This document shows positions 24,757-31,995 of a stretch of 40,499 nt of DNA, in pieces. The stretch is taken from the NCBI RefSeq assembly GCF_000472865.1, contig NZ_AXAP01000075.1, forward strand, positions 1-40,499. The letters run 5' to 3'. How positions within the stretch are numbered: the first letter of the stretch is position 1; each line of letters starts with the position of its first letter. Origin of the DNA: Bradyrhizobium elkanii WSM2783. Its GTDB lineage: Bacteria > Pseudomonadota > Alphaproteobacteria > Rhizobiales > Xanthobacteraceae. The position numbers were made by a program, and so were the translations under genes. The notes under the pieces were generated by a model. The model was not told the DNA's origin. It saw only the letters and a list, made by a program, of their open reading frames with translations, and ran no database searches.

Positions 24757-25851
24757 CTAGGAAGCCGCCCCGCAGAGAATGACGCCGTACCAGCCGAGAC
24801 CCTTGTAGGTCTCGTAGCCCGGCGTCGCGTGGAAGGCGACCAACGCGCCGGAGCGGTCGTGGTAGAAGCCGCTGCGCTGGCCGCCGAGTGACAGCGAGAC
24901 GTGCTCGGTCAGAAGGCCCTTGCCGTCGGATGCCGCGATCACCCGGAAATGGGAATCGACCAGCAGCACGCGCGCTTTATCGGCGGCGCCGACGCGCACG
25001 CCCTGCACGATGGCGCGTGCCTGCGGCTCCCAGTCGAAATGGATCGCGAGCACGCCGGTCGGCTTGCCATGGGCCTTGCCGCCTTCGCGGACGCTGGCGC
25101 AATAGGTCGCGACTTGCGCGTTGCCGAGCAGCGGCTGGCACTCGACGTCGCCGGCGACATAGTCGTCGCCCGAGCGCAGGTCGCGCGCCTGGCGAAACCA
25201 TTTTGTGGCCGCGACGTTCTGGCCGATCACCTTGAAGCGATCGGCGCGCCCGTTGGCGAGCACGTTGCCCTCGAGATCGCAAAGCCAGAGATCGAGGTAG
25301 ACGGTGTACGCGGAAAGGATCACGCCCAGCCGCTCGGACGTGTGCGCGACCACCGCCGGTTGCGGTGACGCAGCGCAGTCGACGACGGCAGAATCGGTCG
25401 CCCACCAGCGCACATCGCAGGTGCGTTCATAGAGGTTGCGGTCGATCAGCTCGATCGCGTTCAGCGACAGGTCCACCATGCGCTCGCCGCGCGAGCGGTC
25501 GGTCATGCGCTCGATCGAGCTCATGAGACTGCCGGTGCGCCGCGTTAGTTGCGTCTCGAGCTCGCGCGCGATGGTTTCGACCTGCTGGCCGACGCCGCGC
25601 ACTTCCTGCGCCACCACGGCAAAGCCCGCGCCTTGCGCGCCGGCGCGCGAGCTTTCGATCAGCGCATTCAGCGCCAGCATCTTCATCTGGTTGGTGATCT
25701 TCTGGATCGACCTGGTCTTCTCGCAGGCGATCTGATTGACCTCCGCGGTCAGCCGCGCGATCAGCGCCGAAATGTCGGATTCATCGTCGATGTCAGGCGA
25801 GACCGCCGATTCGCTCGCGATTGATTTCGCGCGCGGGAGCGCGATGGACAT
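24757..25851 (-). CDS. Soluble chemoreceptor-like protein: signalling hairpin followed by Cache sensor
   Basis: A 364-residue protein with no membrane segment. Residues about 45-110 (SIQKITNQMKMLALNALIESSRAGAQGAGFAVVAQEVRGVGQQV) are the tip of a methyl-accepting chemotaxis signalling domain, but without the long flanking helices. Residues about 170-360 look like a Cache/PAS-like sensor: LDLWLCDLEGNVLANGRADRFKVIGQNVAATKWFRQA and GVLAIHFDWEPQARAIVQGV. The order is reversed from a classical receptor, where the sensor comes first, and both parts are cytosolic. It may sense a cytoplasmic ligand and signal to a CheA array or to another partner. GGGAAG precedes the ATG. No che genes are nearby. Confidence 0.82.
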   Translation of the reverse strand: MSIALPRAKSIASESAVSPDIDDESDISALIARLTAEVNQIACEKTRSIQKITNQMKMLALNALIESSRAGAQGAGFAVVAQEVRGVGQQVETIARELETQLTRRTGSLMSSIERMTDRSRGERMVDLSLNAIELIDRNLYERTCDVRWWATDSAVVDCAASPQPAVVAHTSERLGVILSAYTVYLDLWLCDLEGNVLANGRADRFKVIGQNVAATKWFRQARDLRSGDDYVAGDVECQPLLGNAQVATYCASVREGGKAHGKPTGVLAIHFDWEPQARAIVQGVRVGAADKARVLLVDSHFRVIAASDGKGLLTEHVSLSLGGQRSGFYHDRSGALVAFHATPGYETYKGLGWYGVILCGAAS

Positions 25852-26213
25852 AGGCGGACTTCCCTTGCATTAAGCCTTTGACCGCTTCCTGCGGACGGAA
25901 CGGAACCAAAAAATCGCACATCAAGCACGCGTCCTTTTTCGGGGATTTCGGCTAACGTCGGCTTAATTTTCCGAAATTGCCACCTATGTGGGACTGCACT
26001 TTATTTGGGCATTCCGCCATTTCCCGTTGTGAATCCCTCTCCTGACACCGCCCGACGAAGGCCTCGACACCCCCGCAAGCCAATTCCGCAACCTCCGTCT
26101 CCTGCGAAAAGCGGGCAAAACCGCCTGGCAGCGCTTCGCGATCGCCCGCTCAGGGTCGAGGATGGCAGCTCTGATTCGCTCTCATGCGAGCGCCACTCGT
26201 CGTCGGGATCGTT
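25852..26213. other. Divergent intergenic region, no gene seen
   Basis: This 362-bp gap separates the chemoreceptor-like gene from recJ. The half next to the chemoreceptor is AT-richer than its surroundings and has CGGCTAACGT and CGGCTTAAT as a loose direct repeat, likely part of a promoter. The half next to recJ is GC-rich; the short ORF in it (26005-26217) has Pro/Arg/Ser-rich composition and no ribosome site. No clear promoter boxes were identified. Confidence 0.5.
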
Positions 26214-28055
26214 ATGACGCTGCACACCGCCATCCTGCCCGTAGAGATGCCGCCGGCCTTTCTCGGCGTGGCGCGCTCGCTCACGGGCAAATTCTGGCGC
26301 GACCGTTTGGACGCGCGGGGAGCGGCGCGGGCGCTCGCGATCGCGCAGCGCCACCAACTGCCGGAAATGCTGGCGCGGGTGCTCGCGGGCCGCGACGTCG
26401 CGATCGATGATGTGCCGGATTTCCTCGATCCCACCATCCGCAAATTGATGCCGGATCCCTTCACCGTGACCGAGATGGAGGCGGCGGCAAGGCGGATCGC
26501 GGATGCGGCGATGCGTAATGAGAAGGTCGCGGTCTTCGGCGACTACGACGTCGACGGAGCAACCTCGGCGGCGCTGCTCACCTGGCACTTGCGGCATTGC
26601 GGGCTCGATCCGCTGATCCACATTCCCGACCGCCTGTTCGAGGGCTACGGCCCCAACGCGGAGGCCGTGCGCGCGCTTGCCGCCAAGGGCGCGACGTTGC
26701 TGGTCACCGTCGATTGCGGCACCACGAGCCTGGAGCCGCTGGCGGAGGCGCGGCGGCTCGGCATGTCCGTGGTCGTGATCGATCACCATCAATGCGGCGA
26801 GGTGCTGCCCGAGGTGGACGCACTGGTGAATCCCAACCGGCTCGACGATCTGTCCGGCCTTGGTCATCTCGCAGCCGTTGGCCTCGTGCTGGTAACGCTG
26901 GTCGCGGTGAACCGGGAATTGCGCCAGCGCGATTTCTGGACTTCGGAAATGCCGGAGCCGGATCTCTTGGGCATGCTGCATCACGTCGCACTTGGAACGG
27001 TGGCCGACGTCGCGCCCCTGATTGGGCTCAACCGCGCTCTGGTCGCCAAGGGGCTGATCGCGCTGCGCCGGCGCGACCATGTCGGGCACACCGCGCTGAT
27101 GGATGTGGCCCGGCTCAACGGCCCGCCGGAGGCCTGGCACCTCGGCTTCATGCTGGGACCGCGCATCAATGCGGGCGGGCGGATCGGGCGCGCCGACCTC
27201 GGCGTGCGGCTACTTCTGGAATCCGACCCCTCGGAGGCGGCACGGATCGCGGCCGAACTCGACCGCCTCAACAGCGAGCGGCGCGTCATTGAGCAGGCGG
27301 CCGAAGCGCAGGCCGAGGCGGAGGCGCTGGCCTCGCTCGGATTGGAGGACAAGGGCGCCGTCATCGTCACGGCCGCCGAGGGCTGGCATCCCGGCGTCGT
27401 CGGCCTCGTAGCCTCGCGCCTGAAGGAGAAATTTGGCAGGCCGGCCTTCGCCATCGCGCTCGAGCCGGGCGGCATCGGCACCGGCTCGGGTCGCTCAATC
27501 GGCGGCGTCGATCTCGGCAAGGCGGTGCGGCAGGCGGTGGCGGACGGCCTGCTGCTCAAGGGCGGCGGCCATGCGATGGCCGCAGGCGTAACGCTGCGAA
27601 AGGAGAAGCTCGCCGAGTTCCGCGCCTATCTGGAAAGCTTGCTCGCCGCCGACGTCGCCAATTCGCGTCACGAGAATGAATTGTTCATCGACGGCGCGGT
27701 GAGCGCTCGCGCCGTGACGGTGGAATTTGCCGCGATGCTGAACCGCGCCGGTCCGTTCGGCAGCGGCAATCCGGAGCCGGTGATCGCGCTGCCGTCGCAC
27801 CAGCTCGTCTATGCCGATGAAGTCGGACAGGCGCATCTGCGGCTGCGCTTCAAATCGGGCGACGGCGCGATCGTGAACGGCATGGCCTTCCGTTCCGTCG
27901 GCCAAAAGCTCGGCAATGCGCTGACTCAAAATCGCGGCCAGCCGCTCCATGTCGCGGGCTCGCTTGCGATCGACCGTTGGCAAGGCAGCGAACGTGTGCA
28001 ATTGCGTGTGCTCGACGTCGCGATCCCCGATCAGGGGCCCGCGGTGATCAGATAA
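26214..28055 (+). CDS. recJ: Single-stranded-DNA-specific exonuclease RecJ
   Basis: A 613-residue 5'-3' single-strand exonuclease used in recombination and mismatch repair. DHH-domain metal motifs are present in order: FGDYDVDGATSAALL (motif I), VTVDCGTTSLE (motif II), VVIDHHQCGEVLP (DHH, motif III) and LGTVADVAPLIGLNRALV (motif IV). The DHHA1 part has LKGGGHAMAAGVTL, and an OB-like end follows. The start at 26214 (MTLHTAILPVEMPP) is preceded by GGGAT; an ATG at 26184 would add ten residues but has no ribosome site. An SDR gene starts 21 bp after the stop and is probably co-transcribed. Confidence 0.95.
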   Translation: MTLHTAILPVEMPPAFLGVARSLTGKFWRDRLDARGAARALAIAQRHQLPEMLARVLAGRDVAIDDVPDFLDPTIRKLMPDPFTVTEMEAAARRIADAAMRNEKVAVFGDYDVDGATSAALLTWHLRHCGLDPLIHIPDRLFEGYGPNAEAVRALAAKGATLLVTVDCGTTSLEPLAEARRLGMSVVVIDHHQCGEVLPEVDALVNPNRLDDLSGLGHLAAVGLVLVTLVAVNRELRQRDFWTSEMPEPDLLGMLHHVALGTVADVAPLIGLNRALVAKGLIALRRRDHVGHTALMDVARLNGPPEAWHLGFMLGPRINAGGRIGRADLGVRLLLESDPSEAARIAAELDRLNSERRVIEQAAEAQAEAEALASLGLEDKGAVIVTAAEGWHPGVVGLVASRLKEKFGRPAFAIALEPGGIGTGSGRSIGGVDLGKAVRQAVADGLLLKGGGHAMAAGVTLRKEKLAEFRAYLESLLAADVANSRHENELFIDGAVSARAVTVEFAAMLNRAGPFGSGNPEPVIALPSHQLVYADEVGQAHLRLRFKSGDGAIVNGMAFRSVGQKLGNALTQNRGQPLHVAGSLAIDRWQGSERVQLRVLDVAIPDQGPAVIR

Positions 28056-28076
28056 GAAAACAGTCGGGGAGAGCAC

Positions 28077-28895
28077 ATGGCAGGACAGGTGGAAGGCAAG
28101 GTGGCGCTGGTCACCGGCGGCGCCTCGGGCATCGGCGCGGCGGTCGCGGAATTGCTGGCGCAGGAGGGCGCCACGGTCGTGGCGACCGATATCGACGAGC
28201 TCAGGGGACCGGAGCTCGTTACCGGCGTCAACAAGGCCGGCGGCAAAGCGGTGTTTCTGCAACAGGACGTCACCAGCGAGGCACGCTGGGCGGAGATTAT
28301 CTCGGAGATCGAGAAACGGTTTGGCCGGCTCGATGTGCTGGTCTCCAATGCCGGTATCGGCATCTCCGTGCCGTCGATCACCGACATGACGCTCGCCGAC
28401 TGGCGCCGGCAGACCGCGATCAATCTCGACGGCGTTTTCCTCTCGGTGAAATATTCTCTGCCGCTGATGCGCAGGAGCGGTGGCGGATCCGTCATCATGA
28501 TGTCCTCGCTCGCGGGCCTGCGCGGCGCGGCGGGCCTTGCCGGATACTCCGCGACCAAAGGCGGCGTGCGGCTGCTTGCGAAGTCTGTCGCGATGGAATG
28601 CGCCGCTGCGGGAGACGGCATCCGCGTCAACTCGGTGCATCCCGGCATCATCGACACCCCGATCTGGAGCAAGATCCCGACGGAGGCGACGGGGAACCGT
28701 GCGAACGCGCCGATTGATCCCGAAGAACGTGCGAAGATTGCAACCCCGCTCGGCCGCGCCGGCCAGGCGGCGGAGATCGCCAGCGGCGTGCTGTATCTGG
28801 CCTCCGATGCGTCGCGCTACGTGACCGGGACTGAGCTTGTCATCGACGGCGGCATGAACGCGGGTGCTGTTGTACGGCCCATTGTCTCGAAATGA
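28077..28895 (+). CDS. SDR-family oxidoreductase
   Basis: A 272-residue classical SDR. TGGASGIG near 13-20 binds NAD(P), SNAG lies near 90-93, and the catalytic residues are Ser144, Tyr157 and Lys161 (YSATK). HPGIIDTP and the ending VTGTELVIDGGMNAG are typical of glucose-1-dehydrogenase, hydroxysteroid and cyclopentanol dehydrogenase relatives; the substrate is not readable. GGGGAG precedes the ATG, and recJ is 21 bp upstream. It is convergent with the transglycosylase gene (7-bp gap). It is not close to the other SDR in the window (6346-7116) beyond the shared fold. Confidence 0.9.
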   Translation: MAGQVEGKVALVTGGASGIGAAVAELLAQEGATVVATDIDELRGPELVTGVNKAGGKAVFLQQDVTSEARWAEIISEIEKRFGRLDVLVSNAGIGISVPSITDMTLADWRRQTAINLDGVFLSVKYSLPLMRRSGGGSVIMMSSLAGLRGAAGLAGYSATKGGVRLLAKSVAMECAAAGDGIRVNSVHPGIIDTPIWSKIPTEATGNRANAPIDPEERAKIATPLGRAGQAAEIASGVLYLASDASRYVTGTELVIDGGMNAGAVVRPIVSK

Positions 28896-28902
28896 CGGCG
28901 CG

Positions 28903-30132
28903 TCAGCCGCCCTGCCGCAACCGCGCCAGCACCTTCAGGCCGCCATAACCGTCGGCCGGCAACAGGCTCATCTTGGTCTGATAATCCCGGATCGCCTTCA
29001 TGGTGTCATTGCCGACGCGGCCGTCGGTGCCGCCGGTATCGAAGCCGGCCTTTGTCAGTCGCGTCTGCATTTCCTGCACCTCGGCGAGCGTCAGCGCACG
29101 CTCGGAGCCGGGGAAGGGATGGATGAAGGGCGGCGCGCCGAGGATGCGGTCGCCGAGATGGCAGATCGCCAACGCATAGTTCATGGAGGGATTGTAGCTG
29201 CGCACGGCATAGAAATTCGGACCCAGCAGGAAGGCGGGGCCGCCGGCGACCGGAATCCATAGCTGCGCCGATGCATTCGGCTGTGGGAATGGCAGGCCGT
29301 CGGCGCGGGTCACGCCGGCGCCGGCCCATGCCGCATAGGTGCGGCTGCCGCTCATGCTGCCATTGGCGCGCACTTCATAGCCCCAATGTTGCCCGCGGTG
29401 ATATTTGCCGCGGTTGACGAGGTATTTCGCGGTTGATCCGAGTGCATCGTCCGGCCGACCGAATGGCGAGACCTTGCCATCGCCGTCATAGTCGAAGCCG
29501 ACATTGAGCCACACTTCCGGCATCCACTGCGAATGCCCCATGGCGCCGGCCCAGGAGCCGCGCATCTCCTCCGGCGTGCTCCAGCCGCGGTCCACGATCC
29601 TGAGCGCGTTGATCAGCTCGGTCTCCCAATAGGCCTTGCGACGCGGTTCGTTCCAGGCGAGCGCGGCAAGTGCAGGGAATACCGGCTTCATGTGGTTCTG
29701 CTGCACCAGCGGATCGCCGTAGGCGGATTCAACGCCCCACAGTGCCAACAGTGTGCCGCGCTCGACGCCAAAATCCTTCTCGATCCGCGCGAACAGCGCC
29801 TCGTTCTTCTTGAGCGCCTCACGGCCATTGATGATGCGCCAGTCGGAGACGCGACGGTTGATGTATTGCCAAATCTGTTCGTTGAATTCCGGCTGCTTCT
29901 GCATCTGCCGGAACACGCTCATGTCAGGCTCGATGCGGCCCATCACGCGGGTCCAGGTCGCCGCCGAGATTCCCTTGGCGAGCGCGCGGGCGCGGAAATT
30001 GTCGCGCCATTGGTCAAAGCCGGGTGGCGCGGCGAGCGCAGCGAACGGGCCGGCAAGCAGGGTGCCGGCCGCGATGCTGCCTTGCAGGAAAGCTCGGCGG
30101 GCGGGGGATTTTAAAGAATCAAGTTGCTTCAT
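28903..30132 (-). CDS. Lytic murein transglycosylase (MltB-like) with peptidoglycan-binding domain
   Basis: A 409-residue periplasmic enzyme that cleaves peptidoglycan glycan strands to anhydromuropeptides. The N-terminus SPARRAFLQGSIAAGTLLAG is a twin-arginine-like signal. The catalytic Glu is Glu135 in ALWGVESAYGDP. GSWAGAMGHSQWMPEVWLNVGFDYDGDGK and NRGKYHRGQHWGYEV are MltB-family blocks. The C-terminal 60 residues (LTLAEVQEMQTRLTKAGFDTGGTDGRVGNDTMKAIRDYQ) form a PG_binding_1 domain. There is no lipobox, so it is soluble. It follows the MarR gene on the same strand by 55 bp, which may mean read-through from that promoter. Confidence 0.93.
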   Translation of the reverse strand: MKQLDSLKSPARRAFLQGSIAAGTLLAGPFAALAAPPGFDQWRDNFRARALAKGISAATWTRVMGRIEPDMSVFRQMQKQPEFNEQIWQYINRRVSDWRIINGREALKKNEALFARIEKDFGVERGTLLALWGVESAYGDPLVQQNHMKPVFPALAALAWNEPRRKAYWETELINALRIVDRGWSTPEEMRGSWAGAMGHSQWMPEVWLNVGFDYDGDGKVSPFGRPDDALGSTAKYLVNRGKYHRGQHWGYEVRANGSMSGSRTYAAWAGAGVTRADGLPFPQPNASAQLWIPVAGGPAFLLGPNFYAVRSYNPSMNYALAICHLGDRILGAPPFIHPFPGSERALTLAEVQEMQTRLTKAGFDTGGTDGRVGNDTMKAIRDYQTKMSLLPADGYGGLKVLARLRQGG

Positions 30133-30187
30133 GCTGCCAATCTAGCGGCGCCATCCAAGGACACAAAAAGTCACATCGCCGCGGGAA

Positions 30188-30763
30188 CTAGCTATCCTGC
30201 AGCTCTGTGGCGATTTTGGACAGCCAGCGCCGCACGATCAGTTCTGCCCTGGGGTTGAGCCCCTTGGCCAGCCGCCGGTCCACGGCATGGGCGTGACGCC
30301 GGCATTTTTCCAGGAGCGCGGTTCCGCGCCTGGTCAGCGTCCATTGCAGGACGCGGCCGTGAACCGGATGCGGTGTCTTCCGGATCGCGCCGTCGCGCTC
30401 GAGATTGCGGATGATGACGCCGACGGTCTGCGGCGTCAGCAACGCCACCCGCGCGAGATCGGCCCCGGACAGCCCGGGATAGGCGCGCAGCATCGTCAGC
30501 ACGACGAACTGTGGCGGGGTAACGCCGAGCTTTCCCAGCGCCCGCTCCATCGTCAGCCGCGTCGCCGCCTGGGCCTGCCGCAGGAGATAAGCGAGATAGC
30601 CTTGCTCGCCGCGCTTGCCTTGGCCGGGTGGTGGTGGGCGGATGATTGCAAGTGCCGGATCTGTCTCGGCGGGCGCTTTCCGGCTCCGAGTGGGATTTTT
30701 CGATTTTTCGATTTTTGATGTCTTACGAACCGTGCCGGTGGACCATGCAGTCTTGCGCGCCAT
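30188..30763 (-). CDS. MarR-family transcriptional regulator
   Basis: A 191-residue winged-helix regulator. Residues 1-50 are a basic, Lys/Arg/Pro-rich tail. The MarR domain starts near GYLAYLLRQAQAATRLTMERALGKLGVTPPQFVVLTML, with the recognition helix in GADLARVALLTPQTVGVIIRNLERDGAI and the wing in HPVHGRVLQWTLTRRGTALL. The start at 30763 gives MARKTAWSTG; the frame is open 32 codons farther up, through the promoter region, and that part is unlikely to be coding. It is divergent from the CMD gene, with a 50-bp gap that holds a perfect palindrome, so autoregulation and control of CMD-cupin are likely. The inducing ligand is unknown. Confidence 0.9.
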   Translation of the reverse strand: MARKTAWSTGTVRKTSKIEKSKNPTRSRKAPAETDPALAIIRPPPPGQGKRGEQGYLAYLLRQAQAATRLTMERALGKLGVTPPQFVVLTMLRAYPGLSGADLARVALLTPQTVGVIIRNLERDGAIRKTPHPVHGRVLQWTLTRRGTALLEKCRRHAHAVDRRLAKGLNPRAELIVRRWLSKIATELQDS

Positions 30764-30781
30764 ATCAGTGCTCTTATAATC

Positions 30782-30797
30782 TATCAGCATACTGATA
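30782..30797. promoter_or_regulatory. Palindromic operator in the MarR/CMD divergent promoter
   Basis: TATCAG-CATA-CTGATA is a perfect 6-4-6 inverted repeat. On the plus strand TATAAT (30775-30780) sits directly beside it, so the expected CMD transcription start falls inside the palindrome; a TATAAG for the MarR gene is read on the other strand. Such a site would let the regulator block both promoters. Confidence 0.7.
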
Positions 30798-30813
30798 ACA
30801 TGAGGCGAAACTG

Positions 30814-31296
30814 ATGTCACACGCGAGAGCCGAATACGCTGACTTTCCGAAGCTTGCACCCGATGTCTACGATGCGGTGCGGGCGCTGGGTCAGATGGCG
30901 GCCAAGGCCGGGCTCGACAAGCAGTTGCTCGAACTGGTCAAGCTGCGCGCCTCGCAGATCAACGGCTGTGCCTTCTGCGTGCAGTTTCATATCCTGCAGG
31001 CCGAGAGCCTCGGCATATCGGCCGACAAGCTCAACCTCGTCGTGGTCTGGCGCGAGGCCCCGCAATTCTCAAGCCGCGAGCGCGCCGCGTTGGCATGGAC
31101 CGAAGCGCTGACGAAGCTGGGCGATAGCGTGTGCGACGAGGTTTATGCTCAGGCGCGCGTGGAATTCTCCGAACAGGAATTGAGCTATCTCACCTCGGCG
31201 ATCGCGGCGATCAACGTCTGGAACAGGTATGGCGTCGCCTATCGCTGGAGGCCGCCGACACGGAAGCCGCCCGCGGTCGGCGCAGCCGCGTCGTGA
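30814..31296 (+). CDS. Carboxymuconolactone decarboxylase/AhpD-family protein
   Basis: A 160-residue all-helical protein of the CMD/AhpD family. The redox or catalytic motif is Cys52-x-x-Cys55 with His59 (NGCAFCVQFH), as in alkylhydroperoxidase AhpD-like proteins. ELVKLRASQINGC and ERAALAWTEALTKL are standard family blocks. A peroxidase role with a thiol donor is the likely activity; the decarboxylase function of the family name needs other residues. GAGG precedes the ATG. A cupin gene follows after 50 bp. It is divergent from the MarR gene and probably under its control. Confidence 0.9.
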   Translation: MSHARAEYADFPKLAPDVYDAVRALGQMAAKAGLDKQLLELVKLRASQINGCAFCVQFHILQAESLGISADKLNLVVVWREAPQFSSRERAALAWTEALTKLGDSVCDEVYAQARVEFSEQELSYLTSAIAAINVWNRYGVAYRWRPPTRKPPAVGAAAS

Positions 31297-31346
31297 ATCC
31301 GAAAAGGCAAAGGGGGCGAATAACGTCTTTCTCCAAGGAGAACAAC

Positions 31347-31844
31347 ATGGCATCGATGCTCGCGATAATCCCTCTCGCACCGACACGACCGATTTCGCTC
31401 GCGGTCATTGCCGGTCTTGCCTGCGCCCTGGTCACCGCAAAGACATTGCCGGCGATGATGGACACGGTATCCGGCGCCATCGCGCCGCTTTGCGCGAATG
31501 CCGCCGAGGGATCGCCGCTCGACAAGGTCGAGCCGATCGGCTCGTACGCACTGCCAAACGTGCCGGGCAAGCGGGTCACCATCGTGCGCGTGTTCTACGG
31601 CCCCGGAGGTTTCACGCGCGCGCATCGACATGCCGGCTCGGTGACGGCCTACATCACCAAGGGCGAAATCCGGTCCCAACTCGGCGGTGGACCGCTTGAG
31701 ACCTTCAAGGTCGGTCAGTCCTTCTTCGAGCCGCCGGGCTCGACGCACCTGGTCTCAGCCAATGCAAGCAACACGGAGCCGGCGGAGTTGATTGCCGTAT
31801 TCGTGGCGGATGAGGACGCGCAGCTCACGACACTCATCGAGTAA
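31347..31844 (+). CDS. Cupin-domain protein with N-terminal membrane or signal segment
   Basis: A 165-residue protein. Residues 8-35 (IPLAPTRPISLAVIAGLACALVTAKTL) form a hydrophobic segment that could be a signal peptide or anchor. The single cupin has RAHRHAGSVTAYITKGEIRSQLGGGP (motif 1, His-x-His) and FFEPPGSTHLVSANAS (motif 2), so a metal site is likely. The function is not known. AAGGAG at 31335-31340 marks the start at 31347. It follows the CMD gene and probably shares its operon and MarR control. A palindromic repeat follows. Confidence 0.85.
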   Translation: MASMLAIIPLAPTRPISLAVIAGLACALVTAKTLPAMMDTVSGAIAPLCANAAEGSPLDKVEPIGSYALPNVPGKRVTIVRVFYGPGGFTRAHRHAGSVTAYITKGEIRSQLGGGPLETFKVGQSFFEPPGSTHLVSANASNTEPAELIAVFVADEDAQLTTLIE

Positions 31845-31858
31845 CAGAGGCCTAACGC

Positions 31859-31936
31859 CGTCATTGCGAGCGAAGCGAAGCAATCCACGCCTCCACAAGT
31901 GGCGAAATGGATTGCTTCGCTTCGCTCGCAATGACG
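31859..31936. repeat. Dispersed palindromic repeat (TCATTGCGAG family), perfect arms
   Basis: The 29-bp arms (31859-31887 and 31908-31936) are perfect inverse copies, starting CGTCATTGCGAGCGAAGCG. The loop CGCCTCCACAAGTGGCGAAA resembles that of 329-415. It lies between the cupin stop codon and the convergent M23 peptidase stop codon, so it probably acts as a bidirectional transcript end. Confidence 0.85.
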
Positions 31937-31995
31937 TGGAAAGAGCGTGCCCCGCACGCGGAATCTCGAGGTGGCCTCTCACCCACGATTCGAGT

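Noticed and set aside
26005..26217. 70-codon ORF ahead of recJ
   Set aside because: Pro/Arg/Ser-rich random-looking translation with no ribosome site.
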